A stretch of DNA of 5,256 nucleotides from Omnitrophica bacterium RIFOXYB12_FULL_50_7. Lineage in GTDB: Bacteria > Omnitrophota > Omnitrophia > Omnitrophales > Aquincolibacteriaceae. Both the position numbers and the translations under genes were made by a program. Location: the NCBI GenBank assembly GCA_001804345.1, contig MHFU01000115.1:1-5256 (forward strand), given 5' to 3'. Under the pieces are notes generated by a model. The model made no database searches. It was not told the origin of the DNA and saw only the letters and a program-made list of their open reading frames with translations. Shown piece after piece: positions 1 to 5,256 of the stretch (the stretch's first letter is position 1; each line of letters begins with the position of its first letter).

Positions 1-155
1 ATCTCGATCGGAGAAAGTGCCACATTGAGAAAGCCGCGTTGAAGTTTTCGCTGCGGCGTCCCTTCTCCCTGGATCTCAGTCTCGGCCGCCACCAAGGGAA
101 GCGAGACAGCAAAAACCAGGAGAAACGATATAAATGGCTTAAAGAGTTTTTTCAT
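1..155 (-). CDS. Small secreted protein, 3'-truncated; possibly TIGR04073 exosortase-associated family
   Basis: Only the first 51 codons are in the window; the gene runs off the left edge. The ATG at 155-153 opens a clear Sec signal peptide: positive n-region MKKLFK, hydrophobic core from about residue 7 to 22, and a likely signal peptidase I site after VAA (residue 24, before ETEIQG). The mature start contains RKLQRGFLNVALSPIE (residues 36-51), which resembles the RGxxNVxxxxxEIP signature that I recall for the short exosortase-associated TIGR04073 proteins. That family assignment is tentative, since only the front of the motif is visible. The reading is supported by the signal-peptide architecture, by being on the same strand as the other genes, and by starting 65 bases after the preceding stop codon. 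No strong Shine-Dalgarno precedes the ATG. The 65-base gap (156-220) shows no convincing terminator or promoter, so read-through from the upstream gene is possible. The product would act in the periplasm or at the cell envelope. Confidence 0.75.
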   Translation of the reverse strand, partial: MKKLFKPFISFLLVFAVSLPLVAAETEIQGEGTPQRKLQRGFLNVALSPIE

Positions 156-220
156 GGTCGTGATAATCTAGCATCGAATTTTGACGAAGACCAGCCAAAT
201 TCTCGAAACACAGGGTGGCT

Positions 221-2797
221 TTACTCGAAGTAACAAATGACTTTTTGAGAAAGGACGTCTGCGGCGATCTTGAGGTCGTTCTTTTTCACATCGAACACCT
301 TGACTACATGCTCATATTTTTTGTATTCCGGCGCCAGTTTCTTAAGAGTTTTCGGGATCGCTTCAAAGAATTTCCGGTCCATCGATACGCCCGCATCCTC
401 CGGGAAAAGAGCCACATAGAAGATCCCCGTTTCCACGAGATCCTGGAAGAAATGGGTCCCAAAGGAGATCTCGGGAGATGCATTTTCTGTAACAAAAGCG
501 ATCTCCCCAAGAACAGTAATATGATTGATCTCGGCAAAAGAAACCGGCACCCCCAGGGAAGGTGTGGTCGTCCCCCATCGGCCCGGGCCCAAAAGCATCA
601 CGGCCATTTTCTCTTTGCTCTCGATCTTTCGATTGAGCTCTCCGACCACGCGCGCAATGTCATAACGCTCGGATTGTGTCTCTAGCCCGCAATAAGCCTC
701 CGGATCCACGTAGATGATCCGATCGATAGCCTGCAAAATGTTCCCGCCCAGAAAATTCCCTTTTGAGCAGAAGATGGTTTTTTCCTTGGGAATCGTTTTC
801 GGGATCTTGACGCGATGTCCCAATCCCTTGGTCTGCATCGGCCGGCATTGAAGCAGATTCACCTGGAACCCACCGCTCTTTTTGAAATTGACCGTGAATT
901 CGATATCCACAGGATAACCATAAGCTGATTCCAGAGCCTTAAGGATCTTTTGCATGATTCGCCCGAACTGGGTCTTTGAAACAAGGTTGTCGAAGGTGAT
1001 GATCCAGGGCTCCTCCTCCGACCCCATCGCCTTCAATTTTTCCGCGACCTCATGGTCTTTGATCGCCAGAAGATCCAAAGGCATGTCTACTTTTTGCTTC
1101 AGTAATTCCCTGAAAGAGATCGTTTGAAGGATATTTTCTTTGACGTTCAATACATCCACGTCATGCTGGGAAAAGCGCTGCATCGCAGCCATCCCCGCGT
1201 AAGCCTTCAGAAGCGGCTCATCTAACGCCACGACCCGCGGATAATCCCCTTCGACACGATTGACCGCGCGGGTCCCCAACCCCAGGACCAATCGCAACAT
1301 ACCCGCCTTGGGGTCCAGGCTGCTTTTCCAGACAAAAACGTTTTGCGAGATCCCGACACCCGCAGCATCCGGGAAAAAATAATCCTTGTGGTAGGCGCCT
1401 GAGACCCGCTGAACAAGAAGCGCCATTTGTTCATCCATCTGATCCAACCCGCGCTGCAACCGGTAGGCCAAAGCGTCCGGGTTCATCGTGGAAGCATAGA
1501 TCCGGCGGACCGCTTCGACGAACTTCGCATACCGCTCGTCGGGCGTTCCTTGATTAACGAGAAAAACACTTTCATATTTCCCGGCAAAGGCATTCCCGTA
1601 ACTGTCCTCCAGCAAACTGCTGGACCGGACGATGATCGGCGATTGTCCGAAATATTCGATCATCTGCAGAAATTGGTCCTTGATCTCTTCGGGGAAAACA
1701 CCCCTCAGCAACTCCTCATGAAGTCTCCCGGCCACTTCAAAAAAACCTTCCTGAGTCCTCTGCGCCATATGCTCTTTCCACAAGCTATTTTCAACAATGT
1801 AGGTATAGAAGACATCGGAGCCGATATAGAAAGAATCATGGGCCTCAAAAAGTTTCTCAGCTCCCAGGGATTTATCTTTTAACAAAATGTTCCGAGCGAT
1901 CAACATCCCCACGGATTTTCCACCGATGAACCCGGTCCCGATCATCCTCGACTTGATATTCAACAGATCTTCGAGCGCAAGGTTCCCTTTAGCAAGGCCC
2001 AGCATTTTTTCATCTCGTGCCAACACGATCCTGCAGAGTTGGTCCAACATTTGTTCTTTGACTTCGCGGGAAGCGCCTTTGGAGCCCGCAAGATCCTCCG
2101 CTTTCAGAAAAAGCTGGTCCCAGTAATCCAGATTCCGTTTGGCGCTCTTGGCTCCTTTTTTAAAGATCTCGGAAAAAATCTTCGCCGTGTCGGCGCTATT
2201 GGCGATCGGAATAAATTGGTCCTTCTGCCGGACATGGGGCAGGAACATCGTCGGCGAATACCGGTTCCAAACTTTCAGGAGATGGATGTAGCAATCGTCG
2301 TGGTAATAATACACATCGATCAAAAGCTGGGTCGTATCCCGGATGCGTGCGACGGTCTTGAACGAATGCCGGTTCCGCAAAAGAGCGAAGTAGGCGATCG
2401 TATTCAGTTCATAAAGATAGGGACAGGTAATCTTGAAAAAATTTCCGATCATGAGGTCATTGGCCCAAGCCGAGAGAAGATCCGAGAGGCAGTCAAAAAC
2501 ATAAAAAACGCCCTCGCCCTCCTTTTTGGCGATACCGTTGATCTCGGCAGAAAAGGGTTCGAAGCCCGCATGCGGATCGAGCTTGTAGACCGTGATGTTC
2601 TTGTCTTCCTTCAAAAGAGGCTCATGATTGGCAAAGCGAATGTAGACAAGTTTTCTTTTTTCTTCGAGGGCTTTTTGGACGAAGGGCGTGACAAACTCCC
2701 TGTAATGGTGGATCGCATCGACTTGCCAAACGACATTGTCGCCCAACCGTAACCCAGTGGTCACTTTATCGAGCCCTTTTACTCCTGAACTGATCAA
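221..2797 (-). CDS. PEP synthase/PPDK-type ATP-grasp protein with degenerate KaiC-like N-terminus
   Basis: An 858-residue cytoplasmic protein starting at TTG. An in-frame ATG at 2863 would add 22 residues but overlaps carB and lacks a ribosome site. Residues 1-190 resemble a KaiC/RadA RecA-like domain: SGVKGLDKVTTGLRLGD at the start, a Walker-B-like VFYVFDCLSDLL (98-108) and a closing LLKVWNRYSP strand. The P-loop is replaced by VDAIHHYR (26-33), so ATP binding here is unlikely. Residues 220-285 look like a helical linker. Residues about 285-655 are a PPDK_N domain: GGKSVGM (292-298, lysine 294), VRSSSLLEDSYGNAFAGKYES (390-410), MALLVQRV (458-465), GLGTRAVNRVEGDYPR (506-521), DIEF (631-634, likely metal ligand E633) and LLQCRP (648-653). 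Residues 660-858 form a separate domain with GPGRWG (737-742) and GTHFF (780-784). I find no phosphohistidine swivelling motif (TSH type) and no PEP/pyruvate barrel, so it should not be called PEP synthase. The likely role is ATP binding or phosphotransfer to an unknown acceptor, in an operon with carB. Database names for relatives probably read 'PEP/pyruvate-binding domain-containing protein'. Confidence 0.93.
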   Translation of the reverse strand: MISSGVKGLDKVTTGLRLGDNVVWQVDAIHHYREFVTPFVQKALEEKRKLVYIRFANHEPLLKEDKNITVYKLDPHAGFEPFSAEINGIAKKEGEGVFYVFDCLSDLLSAWANDLMIGNFFKITCPYLYELNTIAYFALLRNRHSFKTVARIRDTTQLLIDVYYYHDDCYIHLLKVWNRYSPTMFLPHVRQKDQFIPIANSADTAKIFSEIFKKGAKSAKRNLDYWDQLFLKAEDLAGSKGASREVKEQMLDQLCRIVLARDEKMLGLAKGNLALEDLLNIKSRMIGTGFIGGKSVGMLIARNILLKDKSLGAEKLFEAHDSFYIGSDVFYTYIVENSLWKEHMAQRTQEGFFEVAGRLHEELLRGVFPEEIKDQFLQMIEYFGQSPIIVRSSSLLEDSYGNAFAGKYESVFLVNQGTPDERYAKFVEAVRRIYASTMNPDALAYRLQRGLDQMDEQMALLVQRVSGAYHKDYFFPDAAGVGISQNVFVWKSSLDPKAGMLRLVLGLGTRAVNRVEGDYPRVVALDEPLLKAYAGMAAMQRFSQHDVDVLNVKENILQTISFRELLKQKVDMPLDLLAIKDHEVAEKLKAMGSEEEPWIITFDNLVSKTQFGRIMQKILKALESAYGYPVDIEFTVNFKKSGGFQVNLLQCRPMQTKGLGHRVKIPKTIPKEKTIFCSKGNFLGGNILQAIDRIIYVDPEAYCGLETQSERYDIARVVGELNRKIESKEKMAVMLLGPGRWGTTTPSLGVPVSFAEINHITVLGEIAFVTENASPEISFGTHFFQDLVETGIFYVALFPEDAGVSMDRKFFEAIPKTLKKLAPEYKKYEHVVKVFDVKKNDLKIAADVLSQKVICYFE

Positions 2798-2803
2798 GGG
2801 ATT

Positions 2804-2810
2804 CTCCTTT
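2804..2810 (-). promoter_or_regulatory. Shine-Dalgarno sequence that fixes a TTG start for the downstream gene
   Basis: On the minus strand the sequence AAAGGAG is followed by a six-base spacer (AATCCC) and then TTG at 2797-2795. This is a near-ideal ribosome binding site. It sits immediately after the carB TAA (2813-2811). The only in-frame ATG codons upstream (2863 and 2854) lie inside carB and have no such site, so the TTG is the preferred start. The placement would let ribosomes finishing carB reinitiate at the next gene. Confidence 0.85.
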
Positions 2811-5256
2811 TTATTTACTTTTAACGCCGTGATAATCCTGAATCGACTGGACATCCAGATCATTGTCTTTTACGGCCTGAAGTCCCCGAAGGGCCGCGCG
2901 CGCGGCGCGCAGCGTGGTGATACACGGAATATTAAAAGCGACCGCGAGCGACCGTATCTTGCCCTCATCCAGCATCGGACCCTTCCCGCTCGGCGTATTG
3001 ATGATGAGATCCATCTTCTTATTCCTGACCCAATCTCCTATATTCGGGCTCCCTTCAGTGATCTTCAAGATTTCCTGAACCGGCACCCGGTAATCCTTCA
3101 ACACTTGTGTCGTTCCCTTGGTTGACACGACTTTGAAACCAAGCCGGTGGAATTCCCTGGCGATCTCGGCGATCTTCGGTTTGTCGGTATCCTTGACACT
3201 GATAAAAACCGTGCCCTTGCGCGGAATACAACTCATCGCTGCGTCCTGGGATTTGTAGAAAGCCTTCCCAAAATCCTTGTCGATCCCCATGACCTCTCCG
3301 GTGGATTTCATTTCCGGAGAAAGAATAATGTCCACGCCCGGGAATTTCACGAACGGGAACACAGATTCCTTCACCGCCACATGTTTCGGCACGATCTCTT
3401 CGGTGAATTTCAGATCCTTCAGCGTTTTCCCCACCATAAGCTGCGCGGCAAGTTTCGCGAGAGGCACACCGATCGTTTTGCTCACAAACGGCACTGTCCT
3501 CGAAGCTCGCGGGTTCACCTCCAGGCAATAAACCTGGTCCTTCTGAATCGCATACTGAACGTTCATAAGCCCCACGATACCGAGTTCTTTGGCAACCTGT
3601 TTGGTCTTCTGGATGATTTCTTCCACGATTTCGCGCGAAATGGAGAACGGCGGGATCACGGACGCACTGTCCCCGGAATGGATACCAGCTTCTTCGATGT
3701 GTTCCATCACGGAGCCAACCACCGCGGTCTTTCCGTCTGAAATAAGATCCACATCCATCTCCGTCGCGTCTTCGAGGAATTTATCGATCAACACAGGATG
3801 TTCGCCGCTGGCTTCCACCGCCTGCCTCATGAATTTTTTGAGCGAAGTCTGGTCATAGGCAATCTCCATCGCACGTCCGCCAAGCACGTAAGATGGACGT
3901 ATGACGACGGGATATCCGATTTCTTTCGCGATCTGATAGGCCTCATCGATACTCGTCGCAATCCCGTTGGCGGGCTGGCGAAGACCAATCTTCCTCAGAA
4001 GTTTTTTAAACCGGTCGCGGTCTTCGGCGCGATCGATCGCATCGACCGAGGTCCCGAGGATCTTCACACCGTTCGCCTTGAGCGCTTTGGCAAGATTCAA
4101 GGGCGTCTGTCCTCCAAGCTGCAGGATCACACCCAACGGCTTTTCATTCTCATAGATATTAAGCACGTCCTCGAGGGTCAGCGGTTCGAAGAAAAGTTTG
4201 TCTGAGGTGTCATAATCTGTACTCACGGTCTCGGGGTTGGAGTTGACCATGATCGTTTCATAGCCCATTTTCTTAAGCGCCATAACGGCGTGAACGCAAC
4301 AGTAATCGAATTCGATCCCCTGCCCGATGCGATTGGGCCCGCCTCCGAGGATCATGACTTTCTTTTTCCGGCTGGGGTTCGATTCGTCCTCGTCTTCATA
4401 GGTCGAATAAAAGTAAGGCGTGTAGGCCTTGAACTCCGCGGCGCAGGTATCCACCAGTTTATAGACCGGTTTGATGCCAAGGCCCTTACGCTTCTTACGC
4501 ACATCCTTTTCCTTAAGCCCCCAGTAGAATGCCAGCTGCCGGTCAGAGAACCCGTATTGCTTAGCCTTCCGCATCATCGCATCCTGTTGCTTCGGCTTCC
4601 CTTGCGCGGCAAGCAACTCCCCTTCAAGATCAATGATCTGCTTCAGCTGCGCCAGAAACCACGGATCAACCCCCGTTTTTTTATAAATCTCTTCGGCGGC
4701 ATACCCCGCCAGAAACGCGTATTTCAAATAAAAGATCCTGTCTTCTCGCGGGACTTTCGCATAAGCAAATATCTTTTCACGAAGCTCTTTGTCGGTTGGA
4801 ACGGTTTTGATGAACTGAAGATAGGCTTCGCGCGTTTTGAGTGTTACGTCGAAGATCTTGTCTTTACCGTCTCCCCCGAAACCGAAGCGCTTCGTCTCAA
4901 GCGAACGCAGGCCTTTCTGGAACGCCTCTTTGAAGGTACGGCCAATGGACATGACCTCGCCCACGGATTTCATCTGTGTCGTTAGACGGTCATCCACGCC
5001 CTCAAACTTCTCGAAAGCAAAACGCGGGATCTTCACCACGCAATAATCGATCGAAGGCTCAAACGAAGCCGGCGTGTACTTAGTGATGTCGTTAGGGATC
5101 TCATCCAGAGTAAGTCCAACCGCGAGCTTGGCCGCAAATTTCGCGATCGGAAATCCCGTGGCCTTGGAGGCCAAGGCCGAAGACCGGGAGACGCGGGGAT
5201 TCATTTCGATGATGACCATGCGACCCGTTTTGGGGTCGACTGCGAACTGGACATTC
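2811..5256 (-). CDS. carB: Carbamoyl-phosphate synthase large subunit (5'-truncated by window edge)
   Basis: Makes carbamoyl phosphate from bicarbonate, two ATP and ammonia supplied by the CarA glutaminase, feeding pyrimidine and arginine synthesis in the cytoplasm. The visible 814 residues begin at NVQFAVDPKTGR, matching about residue 283 of the 1073-residue E. coli protein (alignment from memory), so the start codon and most of the first ATP-grasp domain lie beyond the right edge. Visible in order: the end of ATP-grasp 1 with metal ligands in IIEMNPR (fragment residues 16-21); the helical oligomerisation domain (about 130-290); ATP-grasp 2 with GGGPNRIGQG (about 304-313), RPSYVLGGRAME and the metal-binding LEVNPR (about 578-583); and the C-terminal MGS-like allosteric domain (about 680-814). 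Equivalents of E. coli K954, T974, T977, K993 and N1015 are present, so control by nucleotides such as UMP is plausible. The MEHIEEAGIHSGD stretch also keeps E783 and D791. No frameshift is seen. It ends in TAA, 13 bases before the next gene. The region before the oligomerisation domain is about 20 residues longer than in E. coli. Confidence 0.98.
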   Translation of the reverse strand, partial: NVQFAVDPKTGRMVIIEMNPRVSRSSALASKATGFPIAKFAAKLAVGLTLDEIPNDITKYTPASFEPSIDYCVVKIPRFAFEKFEGVDDRLTTQMKSVGEVMSIGRTFKEAFQKGLRSLETKRFGFGGDGKDKIFDVTLKTREAYLQFIKTVPTDKELREKIFAYAKVPREDRIFYLKYAFLAGYAAEEIYKKTGVDPWFLAQLKQIIDLEGELLAAQGKPKQQDAMMRKAKQYGFSDRQLAFYWGLKEKDVRKKRKGLGIKPVYKLVDTCAAEFKAYTPYFYSTYEDEDESNPSRKKKVMILGGGPNRIGQGIEFDYCCVHAVMALKKMGYETIMVNSNPETVSTDYDTSDKLFFEPLTLEDVLNIYENEKPLGVILQLGGQTPLNLAKALKANGVKILGTSVDAIDRAEDRDRFKKLLRKIGLRQPANGIATSIDEAYQIAKEIGYPVVIRPSYVLGGRAMEIAYDQTSLKKFMRQAVEASGEHPVLIDKFLEDATEMDVDLISDGKTAVVGSVMEHIEEAGIHSGDSASVIPPFSISREIVEEIIQKTKQVAKELGIVGLMNVQYAIQKDQVYCLEVNPRASRTVPFVSKTIGVPLAKLAAQLMVGKTLKDLKFTEEIVPKHVAVKESVFPFVKFPGVDIILSPEMKSTGEVMGIDKDFGKAFYKSQDAAMSCIPRKGTVFISVKDTDKPKIAEIAREFHRLGFKVVSTKGTTQVLKDYRVPVQEILKITEGSPNIGDWVRNKKMDLIINTPSGKGPMLDEGKIRSLAVAFNIPCITTLRAARAALRGLQAVKDNDLDVQSIQDYHGVKSK

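Noticed and set aside
156..220. Possible promoter (TGCTAGATT, extended -10 like) or weak hairpin (AGCCA...TGGCT) between the PPDK-like gene and the secreted-protein gene
   Set aside because: There is no -35 match at a usable spacing, and the -10-like box lies only about 9 bases before the ATG. The hairpin has a 5-base stem with an 18-base loop and no U-tract.
39..233. Plus-strand 64-codon frame at the left edge
   Set aside because: It overlaps the minus-strand signal-peptide gene and the end of the PPDK-like gene, and its predicted product is a basic, featureless peptide; the minus-strand reading is far more protein-like.
2039..2752. Long plus-strand open frame (237 codons) antisense to the PPDK-like gene
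   Set aside because: It lies wholly inside a protein with recognisable domains on the other strand, shows no family motif and no ribosome site that I could see; it is a low-stop shadow frame.
2798..2863. Upstream ATG start (2863) for the PPDK-like gene, giving 880 residues
   Set aside because: The extra 22 residues overlap the end of carB, have no ribosome site, and precede the point where KaiC-like similarity begins; the TTG at 2797 has a strong Shine-Dalgarno.
2893..2906. Perfect 14-base GC-only palindrome (alternating CG core)
   Set aside because: It falls in carB codons for an Ala/Arg-rich helix (RAARAALRG), so codon choice explains it. No adjacent U-tract or site context suggests a terminator or binding site.
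4290..4985. Plus-strand open frame (231 codons) antisense to carB
   Set aside because: Shadow of the highly conserved carB coding strand. The same applies to the smaller plus-strand frames at 3147-3740, 3798-4205, 1427-1882 and 215-685.
5160..5178. Inverted repeat with 8-base arms and a 3-base loop (GGCCTTGG / CCAAGGCC)
   Set aside because: It encodes the invariant ALASKA stretch of CarB, deep inside the gene, with no U-tract; most likely chance from conserved codons.

Overview
The window is a compact, unidirectional bacterial segment with mid-range GC. All real genes lie on the minus strand, so the biological order runs from right to left: carB (5' end cut off at the right edge), then an 858-residue PEP-synthase-like protein, then the start of a small secreted protein (3' end cut off at the left edge). 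About 98.5% of the window is coding. I see no RNA genes, mobile elements, CRISPR arrays, long repeats or convincing terminators.

Right part (2811-5256): carbamoyl-phosphate synthase large subunit, lacking roughly its first 280 residues. Its catalytic and allosteric motifs look intact, so it is an ordinary housekeeping gene of pyrimidine and arginine synthesis. Middle part (221-2797): a gene starting 13 bases after the carB stop, behind a strong Shine-Dalgarno sequence and with a TTG start. Its product is a mosaic: an N-terminal domain resembling a KaiC/RadA-type RecA fold whose ATP-binding P-loop is erased, a well-kept ATP-grasp domain of the PEP synthase/pyruvate phosphate dikinase type, and a C-terminal domain with GPGRWG and GTHFF motifs in place of the usual phosphohistidine and PEP-binding domains. 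Left part (1-155): the first 51 codons of a Sec-exported protein, whose mature start resembles the small exosortase-associated family TIGR04073.

The combination of a KaiC-like/PPDK_N fusion, a TIGR04073-like secreted protein and this type of CarB C-terminus suggests an uncultured Gram-negative lineage of the Planctomycetes-Verrucomicrobia-Omnitrophota neighbourhood, with Omnitrophota my best guess. This is inference from family resemblance, not from a marker gene. The tight carB spacing implies that the PEP-synthase-like protein is co-transcribed, and perhaps translationally coupled, with carbamoyl-phosphate synthesis. A direct metabolic link is not shown by the sequence. The most interesting object is the middle gene: it keeps what is needed to bind ATP but lacks the recognisable parts needed to make PEP.
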